A DNA stretch of 64,000 nucleotides, from contig CADCSY010000024.1 of NCBI GenBank assembly GCA_902805555.1, positions 16,406 to 80,405 on the forward strand, in the 5' to 3' direction. Under the pieces are notes generated by a model. It saw only the letters and a program-made list of their open reading frames with translations. It was not told where the DNA came from and searched no databases. The translations under genes and the position numbers were made by a program. This DNA comes from an uncultured Acidimicrobiales bacterium. GTDB lineage: Bacteria; Actinomycetota; Acidimicrobiia; Acidimicrobiales; CADCSY01. Within the stretch, counting starts at the first letter, position 1, and every line of letters starts with the position of its first letter. Positions 9,109 to 17,603 of this stretch are shown here, piece by piece.

Positions 9109-9894
9109 CTACGCGACTGCGACGCGGGCCCTCGCCTCCCGCAGCGCCGGGGGGTCGGGCAGCGCCAGGTTGAGCGCGCGGAGCAGGCTGTAGGTCGTGA
9201 GCCGGACCGCCGGCTCGGCCGGCGGGAACCACGGCAGGCCGTACAGGCGGCGGACCTGGCGGGGCAGCAGGCTCACCGCAGCGGCGGTGGGGATGGCGTA
9301 GAGGGGCCTGGCCAGGGCAGGCATGGGCGGGGCGAGGATGAAGCGCATGCCCCGCACGGCGGCATCGGAGAGCTCGATCGACGCCGACCGCAGGCGTGCC
9401 CGGAGGGTCGCCAGGTCGTGGGGCACCTCGTCGGCCGAGAGCCCGACCAGCTCGGCCGCCCGCACCATCTCGGCGACGTACCGGTCGGCGTCCCGGTCGC
9501 TGACCCGCCCCCCGTAGCGGCGGTACGCGACGAGGAAGGAGTGGACCTCGACGTCGTGCACCCACGCGAGCAGGTCGTGGTCGGCGGCCGAGTAGGCCCG
9601 GCCGGTGTGCGGGTCGATCCCCCTGACCCGCCGGTGCACCGCCTGCACGGCGGCACCTGCAGCCACGGCCGTCTCGGTGTCGCCGAAGGTGGTGTCGGCC
9701 ACGTAGGCCGACGTCCGCCGGAGGCGGCCCCAGGGGTCGACCCGGAAGTCGCTGTGCTGGTCGACCCCCGCCATGGCCCGGGGGTTGAGCGCCTGCACGA
9801 GCAGGGAGCGGAGGCCCCCGACGATCATCGACGGGTCGCCGTGGATCCGCCACGTCACGCTGTCCGGACCGAACAGTCCCACGTCTCCCGCCAT
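9109..9894 (-). CDS. Oxygenase MpaB family protein (DUF2236)
   Basis: A 261-residue protein of the MpaB/latex-clearing-protein-like family, in which a b-type heme supports oxygenation of terpenoid or polymer substrates in characterised members. Family signs include [19 protein letters not shown] near residue 25, [19 protein letters not shown], and [19 protein letters not shown], which holds the conserved His residues. FILAPPMP and [10 protein letters not shown] appear in the C-terminal part. No signal peptide is seen, so it is probably cytosolic. The start is ATG 9894, 6 nt after TAGCGT. The substrate is unknown. It leads a two-gene unit with the DUF3253 gene. Confidence 0.85.
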   Translation of the reverse strand: MAGDVGLFGPDSVTWRIHGDPSMIVGGLRSLLVQALNPRAMAGVDQHSDFRVDPWGRLRRTSAYVADTTFGDTETAVAAGAAVQAVHRRVRGIDPHTGRAYSAADHDLLAWVHDVEVHSFLVAYRRYGGRVSDRDADRYVAEMVRAAELVGLSADEVPHDLATLRARLRSASIELSDAAVRGMRFILAPPMPALARPLYAIPTAAAVSLLPRQVRRLYGLPWFPPAEPAVRLTTYSLLRALNLALPDPPALREARARVAVA

Positions 9895-9900
9895 CGGCCC

Positions 9901-9906
9901 ACGCTA
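9901..9906 (-). promoter_or_regulatory. Leaderless -10 element for MpaB-type oxygenase gene
   Basis: TAGCGT on the minus strand ends 6 nt before ATG 9894. The remaining ~230 bp up to the divergent hydrolase gene at 10140 show no clear operator or repeat. Confidence 0.55.
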
Positions 9907-10139
9907 CCGACGACGTCGCGCCTACCTGCAGCGGGTCGACCGCCGCACCGCCCCGACACCGGCCGCAGACCTGCGCCGTCCCCACCACCCTGGCTACGTT
10001 CGTCGGCAGGTCCGTGGTCCGGGCCGCTCGGACGGAGGGCGTCTGGCGGGGGGGCCGGCGGGAGCACGTGCACCAGGGAGGCGGTTTCGGACCCCACCAG
10101 GGAAGGGGCGTCGCGACCGCAGGCGAAGAGGGGGACGAC

Positions 10140-11303
10140 ATGGCGGAGATCCACGGCACGTGCGACGAGCGCTTCGGGGCGGTGCGAGAGGTGCTGGCAG
10201 GTGCGCTCGACGCCGGGGACGACCTCGGCGCCTCGGTCGCCGTCACGATGGGCGCCGAGCCGGTCGTCGACCTCTGGGGGGGCTGGGCCGACGAGGCCAG
10301 GCAGACCCGGTGGCAGGAGGACACGGTCACCAACGTCTGGTCGACGACCAAGACGATGACCTCGCTGGCCGCACTGCTCCTCGTCGAGCGGGGAGAGCTC
10401 GACGTGTACGCCCCGGTGGCGAGGTACTGGCCCGAGTTCGCGGCCAACGGCAAGGAGGGCATCGAGGTCCGCCACCTCATGTCGCACACGTCCGGGGTGT
10501 CGGGGTGGGCGCAACCGGTCCAGATGGAGGACATCTTCGACTGGGAGCGCTCGACGTCGATGCTGGCCGCGCAGGCGCCGTGGTGGGAGCCGGGCACCGC
10601 ATCCGGCTACCACGCCCTGAACCAGGGCCACCTCGTCGGCGAGGTCGTCCGCCGGATCACGGGGGCGCCGCTGCGAGCCTTCTTCGCCGAGGAGATCGCG
10701 AGGCCCCTCGGTGCCGACTTCCAGATCGGCCTCGACCCGGCTGACCGGGGACGGGTCTCCAACGTGGTGCCGCCCCCGCCGATGGCGTTCGACCTCGAGG
10801 CCATCGGTGCCGACAGCGTGGCCGTGAAGACGCTGACCGGGCCGCTGGCCGACGCGTCGGTGGCGTGGACGGACGGCTGGCGGGGGGCCGACATCGGCGC
10901 TGCCAACGGCCACGGCAACGCCCGGTCGGTCGCCAGGATCCAGTCGGTGGTGGCGAACGGCGGCGAGGTGGACGGCGTGCGCCTCCTCTCCCCCGGGACG
11001 ATCGACCTCATCTTCGACCAGCAGTCCGACGGCGTCGACCTCGTGATCGGCATCCCCCTCCGCTTCGGCATCGGCTACGCGCTCCCGCAGACCGCGACGC
11101 TGCCCTACATCCCCGACGGGAGGATCTGCTTCTGGGGTGGCTGGGGGGGCTCGATGGTCGTCGTCGACGTCGAGCGTCGGCTCACGATCGCCTACATGAT
11201 GAACAAGATGCAGGCGGGGATCATCGGCAACCCGACGGCCGGGGCGCTCATCAGCGCCGTCTACAGCGCCCTCGGGGTCGCAGGACCGGTCCCCGCCATC
11301 TGA
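10140..11303 (+). CDS. Serine hydrolase, class C beta-lactamase/EstB family
   Basis: A 387-residue serine hydrolase of the beta-lactamase/esterase (EstB) superfamily. The catalytic S-x-x-K is S68-T-T-K71 in [20 protein letters not shown]. The second motif is probably the Tyr of [21 protein letters not shown], and the C-terminal third has [16 protein letters not shown], the equivalent of the KTG strand. Related enzymes cleave short esters or lactones rather than beta-lactams. No export signal is seen, so it is probably cytosolic. The frame is open from 10014, but ATG 10140 has GAAGAGGGGG just upstream and the homologous region starts there. It is convergent with another member of the superfamily (11364-12644). 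Confidence 0.88.
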   Translation: MAEIHGTCDERFGAVREVLAGALDAGDDLGASVAVTMGAEPVVDLWGGWADEARQTRWQEDTVTNVWSTTKTMTSLAALLLVERGELDVYAPVARYWPEFAANGKEGIEVRHLMSHTSGVSGWAQPVQMEDIFDWERSTSMLAAQAPWWEPGTASGYHALNQGHLVGEVVRRITGAPLRAFFAEEIARPLGADFQIGLDPADRGRVSNVVPPPPMAFDLEAIGADSVAVKTLTGPLADASVAWTDGWRGADIGAANGHGNARSVARIQSVVANGGEVDGVRLLSPGTIDLIFDQQSDGVDLVIGIPLRFGIGYALPQTATLPYIPDGRICFWGGWGGSMVVVDVERRLTIAYMMNKMQAGIIGNPTAGALISAVYSALGVAGPVPAI

Positions 11304-11363
11304 GCGGCACCCGGCGACCGGACCGGACCCCGGAGGGCAGTGGCAGCGTGCGGGCGCGCCCGG

Positions 11364-12644
11364 TCAGCCGACGGCGTCCTCGACGGCCGCCTGCCCACCG
11401 CCCGTCGCCTGTGCCACCCCGGCAGCCAGCTCACCCTGCCCGAACCCGGCGCCCTCGGGACCGGCTCCGGCGCCGAGGCGGGTGGCGACGACGCCGTCGC
11501 CGGGGTAGACGCCGACGAGCTGGTTGTTCAGCCCCAGTGCTGCGTAGCTGGCCTCCGCGTCGTCGGTGCCGGCGCCGTCGCTCCCTGGGGCCCCGCCGGT
11601 GGCCACGTCGCTCGTGCCGGTCGAGCTCAGCCACCAGAGGAACCCGTAGCCCCGGTTCAGGTCCTGCGACGGGGAGGTCGCCTCCTCGACCCACTCCTCC
11701 GAGACGACCTGCTCCCCGTCCCACTCGCCGCCCCGGAGGAACAGGAGGCCGAAGCGGGCGAGGTCGCGGCACGAGGCCTGCGCACCCATGAAGGTGAGCG
11801 TGTTGCCCGAGGCGTCCCGGTTCATGGTGGTGCTCATCCCGAGCGGCTCGAAGAGCGCCTCCTCGGCGAAGTCACCGGTGGGCATGCCGGTCGCCACCTC
11901 GAGGACCTCGTCGAGGGTCTGGATGGCCGCGTTGTTGTAGACCCACGTCGTCCCGCGCTCGTGCTGCTGGCTGAGCCCGATCGAGAACGCCGTCTTGTCC
12001 GCCTCCCGGGTGGCCATCTTGATGTAGTCGGACTCGACGTCCTGGTAGCGGCCGGAGTCGTTGGAGACGAGGTTGCGGATGGTCACGTCTGCGCTCGGCG
12101 TCCCCTGCCACTCCTCGATGTACTCCGACGCCGGGTCGTCGATGTCGAGCAGGCCGCGGTCCTGCGCGATGCCGACGAGCGTCGACGTGATCGACTTCGT
12201 GACCGAGAAGACCTCCCGCTCCGTCGTCGGCCCGGCACCGCCCCAGTACCACTCACCGACCAGCGCACCGTCCTTGGTGACGACCAGGCACTCGGAGCCG
12301 GCGGCCTCGGCGGCGGCGGCCATGGCCTCGAGGGCGGCCGGGTCGAGTCCGGCGGCGGCGGGGTCGACGATGGTCCAGTCGGGCACCGGCCACGTCTCGT
12401 CGGCACCCTCATCGGCGGGCCCACCCTGCTCGTCGACCACGTCGGCCGACTCCGACGGCTCGGCCCCCTCGGCCGGTCCCTCTGACGGCGCCCCCTCCGG
12501 CGCGCCCACCGCCGTGGTCGGCGCGGCCGATGCCTCGTCGGCGGTCGACTCGCCCCCGCCCTCGCTCCCGCAGGCGACGAGCCCGACGAGGGCGAGCGCA
12601 CAGGTGAGCCGGGCGGCCCGGGTGGTGGTCGGGCGATGGGGCAC
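11364..12644 (-). CDS. Beta-lactamase superfamily serine hydrolase, lipoprotein
   Basis: A 426-residue exported hydrolase. The signal peptide (ARLTCALALVGLVACGS) ends in lipobox LVAC with lipidated C25. A Ser/Ala/Glu/Pro-rich linker of about 80 residues follows. The catalytic domain has S-x-x-K as SVTK (EVFSVTKSITSTLVG) and Y-x-N as YNN (WVYNNAAIQTL), with a C-terminal NNQLVGVYPGDGVVATRLG strand. It should act at the outer face of the membrane; the substrate is unknown. GTG 12644 is preferred because GAGGA lies 6 nt upstream and the signal peptide begins correctly; an ATG at 12692 would add an unlikely Arg-rich leader. It differs from the cytosolic EstB-like neighbour in its linker and lipobox. 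Confidence 0.87.
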   Translation of the reverse strand: MPHRPTTTRAARLTCALALVGLVACGSEGGGESTADEASAAPTTAVGAPEGAPSEGPAEGAEPSESADVVDEQGGPADEGADETWPVPDWTIVDPAAAGLDPAALEAMAAAAEAAGSECLVVTKDGALVGEWYWGGAGPTTEREVFSVTKSITSTLVGIAQDRGLLDIDDPASEYIEEWQGTPSADVTIRNLVSNDSGRYQDVESDYIKMATREADKTAFSIGLSQQHERGTTWVYNNAAIQTLDEVLEVATGMPTGDFAEEALFEPLGMSTTMNRDASGNTLTFMGAQASCRDLARFGLLFLRGGEWDGEQVVSEEWVEEATSPSQDLNRGYGFLWWLSSTGTSDVATGGAPGSDGAGTDDAEASYAALGLNNQLVGVYPGDGVVATRLGAGAGPEGAGFGQGELAAGVAQATGGGQAAVEDAVG

Positions 12645-12843
12645 GGGGCGTCCTCGGGTCGGGGAGCGGGAGCAACGAGGTCGGTGGCGCACGCGCAGGC
12701 GCCGACCGGAAGCGGTCCGGCCAGGGTACCGGCTGCGACCGGCCAGCCGAGGGGCGGGGCAGCCCGGGCACCACGATCGACGCCCGGTCCCGACGCGACC
12801 TCACGACCCGCCGAGGACGACCCGCCGAGGTGCACCCCGACGC

Positions 12844-12879
12844 GACGAGGGGGAGGCGCTGGTGCGCCTCCCCCTCGTC
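12844..12879 (-). terminator. Strong hairpin terminator after the fasciclin gene
   Basis: A perfect inverted repeat with a 16-bp stem (GACGAGGGGGAGGCGC) and a TGGT loop, starting 47 nt past the fasciclin stop codon. It has no U-tract, as is usual for high-GC actinobacterial terminators. The rest of 12645-12925 shows only a short ATCAG/CTGAT inverted repeat (12881-12900). Confidence 0.75.
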
Positions 12880-12925
12880 CATCAGTGGTGCTGTGCTGAT
12901 CGTGCAGGAGCGAGGCTCCAGGCGA

Positions 12926-13672
12926 TCAGGCGCCCGGCATCATCACCGAGTCGATGATGTGCACGACGCCGTTGCCGACCTCGACGTTGGCGCAGACCAC
13001 CTGGGCCTGGCCGTTGACCTCGAGCGAGCCGCCGGCGGGGGCGATGGTGATCTCCTCGCCGTTGACCGTGGGGACGCTGTCCATCTCCGACAGCGCAGCG
13101 CCGTCGAGGACCTCACCCTGCACGACGTGCAGCGTCAGGATGCTGGTCAGGGTCTCCTTGTCGGCCATGACCGCGCTCATGTCCGCCGCCGGGATCTTGG
13201 CGAAGGCCGAGTTGGCCGGGGCGAAGATGGTGAAGGGCCCCTCGCTGTTCAGCGTGTCGACGAGGCCCGCCTCCGTCACCGCGGTGACGAGGGTGGAGAG
13301 CTCGGGGTTGTTGCTGGCTGCGGTGGCGGCGGGGTCGTCGGCCATGCCGGAGAAGCTGCCTTCGCCCTCCTCGGGGATGGAGGCGCAGGCCGGGCCCACG
13401 GGGCCCTCCTCGAGGGTCATGCCGCCGCCCGCGGACTCGGAGCCCATCTCGGACTCGGACTCGGACTCGGACTCGGACTCGGAGCCCATCTCGGACTCGG
13501 ACTCGGACTCGGACTCCGACTCGGTGGCCTCGGTCGCAGCCTCGGTGGCCTCGGAGGTGGCGTCGCCGGCGGCGTCGGTCGTCTCCTCGTCGTCGCCACA
13601 GGCGGCGGCGACGAGCGAGAGCGAGGCGAGCATGCCGATGAGGGTGATGCGCATCTTCTTGCTGCTCTGCAT
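12926..13672 (-). CDS. Fasciclin-domain lipoprotein with Ser-Glu repeat linker
   Basis: A 248-residue secreted lipoprotein. The signal peptide ends in LVAAAC with lipidated C25. Residues 25-50 are acidic/Ala-Thr-rich. Residues 51-80 are an almost pure Ser-Glu repeat, broken twice by EMGSE. Residues about 105-248 are a FAS1 (fasciclin) domain with NNPELSTLVTAVTEAGLVDTL, GPFTIFAPANSAFAKIP, LTLHVVQGEVLDG and VVHIIDSVMMPG, close to MPB70-like actinobacterial proteins. FAS1 domains mediate adhesion. AAGGA lies 8 nt before ATG 13672. The frame is open far upstream into the next gene, but that is antisense-type read-through. It follows the molybdoenzyme gene on the same strand. Confidence 0.92.
   Translation of the reverse strand: MQSSKKMRITLIGMLASLSLVAAACGDDEETTDAAGDATSEATEAATEATESESESESESEMGSESESESESESEMGSESAGGGMTLEEGPVGPACASIPEEGEGSFSGMADDPAATAASNNPELSTLVTAVTEAGLVDTLNSEGPFTIFAPANSAFAKIPAADMSAVMADKETLTSILTLHVVQGEVLDGAALSEMDSVPTVNGEEITIAPAGGSLEVNGQAQVVCANVEVGNGVVHIIDSVMMPGA
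13433..13522 (-). repeat. Ser-Glu coding microsatellite in the fasciclin gene
   Basis: A run of the hexanucleotide TCCGAG/TCGGAC type encoding residues 51-80 (SE repeated, with two EMGSE interruptions). Two near-identical blocks end in the same EMGSE, suggesting slippage or block duplication. The unit is in frame, so length changes would alter only the stalk. Confidence 0.85.
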
Positions 13673-13757
13673 GTGGATGTTCCTTCTGGGTTGGGGGTTG
13701 TGGTGCGGGGCCGCCGGTGTCGGCGACCCGATCCTCCGCCTATGGAGGCGGTGGTCG

Positions 13758-13786
13758 TCCGGTGCGGCGGGGGGCGCCGCACCGGA
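13758..13786 (-). terminator. Hairpin terminator after the molybdopterin oxidoreductase gene
   Basis: A perfect 11-bp stem (TCCGGTGCGGC) with a 7-nt loop, beginning 11 nt past the stop of the minus-strand gene at 13798. A second short stem (CCGCCT/AGGCGG) is at 13736-13751. Confidence 0.7.
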
Positions 13787-13797
13787 GATCTTGGAGA

Positions 13798-15408
13798 TCA
13801 GGCGTCCTGCACGAGGACGACGACGTTGTGCCACCCGGTGGCGCCCGAGGGGATGGGCTCGGTGCGCTCGTCGGTCTGGAGCTCGCCCTGGCCGTCGGTC
13901 GCCCTGACGGTGATCGTGTGGTTGCCGGGGGTCGCGTCCCACTCGTGGACCCACTGTCGCCACGTGGTCGCGGTCAGCTCCTCGGCCAGGCGGGCCTCGG
14001 CCCACTCGCCGTCGTCGATCCTGACCTCGACCTTCTCGATGCCACGGGGCTGGGCCCAGGCGACGCCGGCCACGGCGGTCCTGCCCGGGGGGATCTTGGC
14101 CAGGCCCTTGGGGGTGTCGATGCGGGACTGGGTCCTGATCGGCGCCTCCTTGGCCCAGGTGCGCTTCACCCAGTAGCCGTCGAAGTCCTCGAGGCGGGTG
14201 AGCTCGAGCTCGGTGACCCACTTGGTGGCCGACACGTAGCCGTACAGCCCGGGGACGACGATGCGGGCGGGGAAGCCGTGCTCGATGGGGAGGGGGGCGC
14301 CGTTCATGCCCACGGCCAGGATCGCGTCGCGGCCGTCGAGGGCGTTCTCGGTGGGGAAGCCGTTGTTCCACCCGTCGAACGAGCGCCCGACGATCTGGGT
14401 GGCGCCGTCCTGCACGCCCGCCTCCTCGAGGAGGTCCGCAAGTGGGACGCCGAGCCAGCGGGCGTTGCCGACGAGCTTGCCGCCGATCTCGTTCGAGACG
14501 CACGTCATCGTGATGTCGGTCTCGATCATCGGCCTGCTGAGGACGTCGGCGTAGGTCAGCTCGAGCTCGTTGTCGACCATGCCGTGGATGCGCAGCGACC
14601 AGTCCTCGGCCGGGATCTGCGGGACGACGAGGGCGGTGTCGATGCGGTAGAAGGCGATGTTGGGGGTGGTGAACGGCGAGAGGCCCGGGATGTCGAGGTC
14701 GACGCCGGCGGGGATGGCGGGCAGCACCCGGTCCGGGCGGGGGAGCACGACGGAGCTGCGGGAGCCGGCGGCGCTGAAGCCCCGGGTGAGGAAGCGCCCG
14801 ATCGAGCCGGCACCTGCTGCGAGGGCGGCCACCGCCACGCCCGTGGTGAGGAAGCGCCGGCGGTCCAGCCGGCCCGTGGTGGGAGCGGTCGCTGCCGCCG
14901 CCGTCCCGGCGAAGGGGCGACCGCTGAGGCCTGCGACGAAGGCGGTCAGCGCGACCATGCCGACCAGGGCGCCGACGATGCTGGGCAGGACGTCGAACGC
15001 GCTCGACGCCGGACGGGAGAGCGCGGCGGCGGCACCCACCACGCCGAAGAGGGCGACGCCGGCCAGGCCGAGGACCAGCCGTCGTGCGGCCAGGATGCCG
15101 AGGATCACGCCGAACGCCGCCAGCAGCACGACGATGCCGACGACCAGCGCCACCTTGTCGTTCGTGCCGAACGTGGCGATGGCGAAGTCCTTGACCGGTG
15201 CCGGCACCGCGTCGATGACCTCGCCGCCCACGGCGACGATCGGTGAAGCGGTGCCCTTCCTCAGCCCGGCGACGAGCTCGGCGACGCCGAGTGCGAGGGC
15301 GGTGGTGAGCAGCCCGGCGACCGCAGGTCGCAGGAGGCGGCGGCCGTCAGGTCCATCGGCCGACGCGGGCGTGCGCTGCTCGTCACGCTCTGCGCTCACC
15401 GTGGTCAC
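13798..15408 (-). CDS. Membrane-anchored sulfite-oxidase-family molybdopterin oxidoreductase
   Basis: A 536-residue protein with an N-terminal membrane domain and an exported molybdenum domain. Helices are near 27-48, 85-107, 109-130 and 142-162. A twin-arginine-like D-R-R-R-F-L motif at 182-187 precedes a fifth helix at 190-204. The oxidoreductase domain follows (about 235-450), with the Mo-coordinating cysteine C303 in TMTCVSNEIGG, then GWNNGFPT and PGLYGYVSATKWV. An Ig-like dimerisation domain lies at about 455-536. The substrate is unknown; sulfite or sulfoxides are possible. GTG 15408 has GAGG 4 nt upstream. It is transcribed with the fasciclin gene downstream but separated from it by a hairpin. 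Confidence 0.9.
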   Translation of the reverse strand: MTTVSAERDEQRTPASADGPDGRRLLRPAVAGLLTTALALGVAELVAGLRKGTASPIVAVGGEVIDAVPAPVKDFAIATFGTNDKVALVVGIVVLLAAFGVILGILAARRLVLGLAGVALFGVVGAAAALSRPASSAFDVLPSIVGALVGMVALTAFVAGLSGRPFAGTAAAATAPTTGRLDRRRFLTTGVAVAALAAGAGSIGRFLTRGFSAAGSRSSVVLPRPDRVLPAIPAGVDLDIPGLSPFTTPNIAFYRIDTALVVPQIPAEDWSLRIHGMVDNELELTYADVLSRPMIETDITMTCVSNEIGGKLVGNARWLGVPLADLLEEAGVQDGATQIVGRSFDGWNNGFPTENALDGRDAILAVGMNGAPLPIEHGFPARIVVPGLYGYVSATKWVTELELTRLEDFDGYWVKRTWAKEAPIRTQSRIDTPKGLAKIPPGRTAVAGVAWAQPRGIEKVEVRIDDGEWAEARLAEELTATTWRQWVHEWDATPGNHTITVRATDGQGELQTDERTEPIPSGATGWHNVVVLVQDA

Positions 15409-15485
15409 AGCACCTCTACGGTGTGACCACCCTCCGTGGATGGCGCGACGACCGGCACCGTTGGCAGGACCGGCGCTGGGCGCCC

Positions 15486-17591
15486 TCAGGCCAGGCGGCG
15501 CAGCAGCACGAGCGACCGGCTGGAGACCTCGAACGGATCGCCTGACTCGACGGAGCGATGGTCGGCGTCAGGGGCGGGAGGGAGGCGCTCGGCCGTGTCC
15601 ATCACGATCGACCACCGCTCGCCCCACTGCTGGGGGAGCCGGAAGTCGAGCGGCTCGTGGTGGGCGTTGAAGAGCACGCAGAAGCTGTGGTCGGTGACGG
15701 GATCCCCTCCGTCGTGGCGGCCGGAGATGGCGTCGCCGTTGAGGAACACCCCGAGCGACTTCGCGAAGCCGGCGACCCAGTCCTGCTCCGACATCTCGCT
15801 GCCGCCCGGGCTGAACCAGCCGATGTCGGCGGTGCCACCGCTCGGCCGCCCCTCGAACCACTGCCGGCGCCTGAACGTCGGGTGCTCCTTGCGGAGGTGC
15901 AGGAGCCATCGGGTCCACTCCAGGAGCGCGAGGTCGGCGCCCTGCCAGTCGTACCAGGAGACCTCGTTGTCCTGGCAGTAGCCGTTGTTGTTGCCGTGCT
16001 GGGTGCGGCCGAGCTCGTCGCCCGCGAGCAGCATGGGCACCCCCTGGGAGAGCAGCAGCGTGGCCAGGATGTTGCGGCGCTGCCTCGCCCGCAGCTCCAG
16101 CACCTCGTCGTCGTCGGTCGCCCCCTCCACGCCGCAGTTCCAGCTGCGGTTGTGGCTCTCGCCGTCGCGGTTGCCCTCGGCGTTCGCCTCGTTGTGCTTC
16201 TCGTTGAACGAGACGAGGTCGTGCAGGGTGAAGCCGTCGTGGGCCGTCACGAAGTTGATGCTGGCGTCGGGTCGGCGACCGGTCGGCTCGTAGATGTCGC
16301 TGCTGCCGGTGAAGCGGAGGGCGAACTCGCCGAGCGTCGCCGGCTGGCCCCGCCAGTAGTCCCGCACCGTGTCGCGGTACTTGCCGTTCCACTCCGACCA
16401 CTGCGCCGGGAAGCCGCCGACCTGGTAGCCCCCCTCGCCGACGTCCCACGGCTCGGCGATGAGCTTGACCTGGCTCACGACCGGGTCCTGCTGGATGAGG
16501 TCGAAGAAGGCGGAGAGCCGGTCGAACGCGTGCAGCTCGCGGGCCAGCGTCGAGGCCAGGTCGAAGCGGAAGCCGTCCACGTGCATCTCCGTGACCCAGT
16601 ACCGCAGCGAGTCCATGAGCAGCTGCAGCGCGTTGGGGTGGCGCGTGTTGAGGGTGTTGCCCGTGCCCGTGTAGTCCGTGTAGCGACGGCGGTCGCCGGG
16701 GGCCAGCCGGTAGTAGGCGGCGTTGTCGATCCCCTTGAACGACAGCGTGGGGCCGAGGTGGTTGCCCTCGGCCGTGTGGTTGTAGACGACGTCGAGGATC
16801 ACCTCGATGCCGGCGTCGTGCAGCGTGCGCACCATCCGCTTGAACTCCTGCACCTGCTGGCCCCTGGTGCCGGTGGCCGCGTACTCGTGGTGGGGTGCGA
16901 GGTAGCAGATCGAGTTGTAGCCCCAGTAGTTCCGCAGGCCCTTCTCGACGAGGCGGTGGTCCTGGGTGAACTCGTGCACCGGCAGCAGCTCCACCGCCGT
17001 CACGCCGAGGCGGGTGAGGTGGTCCACGGCCTCGGGCGTGGCCAGGCCGGCGTAGGTGCCCCTGAGCTCCTCCGGCACCGACGGGTGGCAGGCGGTGAAG
17101 CCCTTGACGTGGACCTCGTACACGACGGTCTCGTGCCACGGCGTGCGGGGCGGGCGGTCGTCGTCCCAGTCGAAGTAGGGGCTGACGACGACCGAGCGCT
17201 GCGCCGACGGCCCGCTGTCGTCGTCGTTGGCGGGGCCGTCGGGGTCCGAGAGGCGGTGGCCGTACATCGACTCGTTCCAGTCGATGTCGCCCTCGACCGC
17301 CTTGCTGTAGGGGTCGAGCAACAGCTTGGAGGGGTTGCAGCGATGGCCGGCGACGGGGTCGTCCGGGCCGTGGACCCGGAAGCCGTAGCGGGTGCCGTCG
17401 GGGACGTTCGGGAGGTAGCCGTGCCAGACGAAGGCCGTGACGTCGGGCAGCTCGTGGCGGGTCTCGACGCCCTCGTCGTCGAAGAGGCACAGCTCGACCT
17501 TCGTGGCGACCTCGGAGAAGAGGGCGAAGTTCGTGCCGGCCCCGTCGTAGGTGGCGCCCAGCGGGTAGCTGCGGCCGGGCCGGATCTGCAC
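15486..17591 (-). CDS. glgX: Glycogen debranching enzyme GlgX
   Basis: A 701-residue GH13 isoamylase-type enzyme that hydrolyses alpha-1,6 branches in glycogen limit dextrins. The N-terminal CBM48 is at about 8-105 (GTNFALFSEVATKVELCLFD). The GH13 barrel has VILDVVYNHTAEG (region I), DGFRFDLAS (nucleophile Asp), LIAEPWDVG (acid/base Glu) and FVTAHDGFTLHDL (transition-state Asp). The C-terminal beta domain runs from about 600. Length is normal for the family. GTG 17591 lies 6 nt after TAGCCT, and that box overlaps the stop codon of nei, so the gene can be expressed independently and leaderless although the two genes are 9 nt apart. No glycogen-synthesis genes are nearby. Confidence 0.95.
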   Translation of the reverse strand: MQIRPGRSYPLGATYDGAGTNFALFSEVATKVELCLFDDEGVETRHELPDVTAFVWHGYLPNVPDGTRYGFRVHGPDDPVAGHRCNPSKLLLDPYSKAVEGDIDWNESMYGHRLSDPDGPANDDDSGPSAQRSVVVSPYFDWDDDRPPRTPWHETVVYEVHVKGFTACHPSVPEELRGTYAGLATPEAVDHLTRLGVTAVELLPVHEFTQDHRLVEKGLRNYWGYNSICYLAPHHEYAATGTRGQQVQEFKRMVRTLHDAGIEVILDVVYNHTAEGNHLGPTLSFKGIDNAAYYRLAPGDRRRYTDYTGTGNTLNTRHPNALQLLMDSLRYWVTEMHVDGFRFDLASTLARELHAFDRLSAFFDLIQQDPVVSQVKLIAEPWDVGEGGYQVGGFPAQWSEWNGKYRDTVRDYWRGQPATLGEFALRFTGSSDIYEPTGRRPDASINFVTAHDGFTLHDLVSFNEKHNEANAEGNRDGESHNRSWNCGVEGATDDDEVLELRARQRRNILATLLLSQGVPMLLAGDELGRTQHGNNNGYCQDNEVSWYDWQGADLALLEWTRWLLHLRKEHPTFRRRQWFEGRPSGGTADIGWFSPGGSEMSEQDWVAGFAKSLGVFLNGDAISGRHDGGDPVTDHSFCVLFNAHHEPLDFRLPQQWGERWSIVMDTAERLPPAPDADHRSVESGDPFEVSSRSLVLLRRLA

Positions 17592-17597
17592 CGGCGG

Positions 17598-17603
17598 AGG
17601 CTA
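17598..17603 (-). promoter_or_regulatory. Leaderless -10 element for glgX, overlapping the nei stop codon
   Basis: TAGCCT on the minus strand ends 6 nt before GTG 17591. Its first three bases are the TAG stop codon of the upstream nei gene. Confidence 0.55.

Noticed and set aside
9895..10139. Regulatory array between MpaB-type and hydrolase genes
   Set aside because: Apart from the TAGCGT -10 and an SD before 10140 I see no repeats, palindromes or small ORFs there.
4895..10597. A single 1,900-codon open frame covering the cyclase/ATPase gene and region upstream
   Set aside because: Only the part from ATG 8425 shows conserved domains. The rest is antisense to or overlapping DUF3253 and MpaB genes and is Arg/Gly/Pro-rich, typical of GC-rich read-through.
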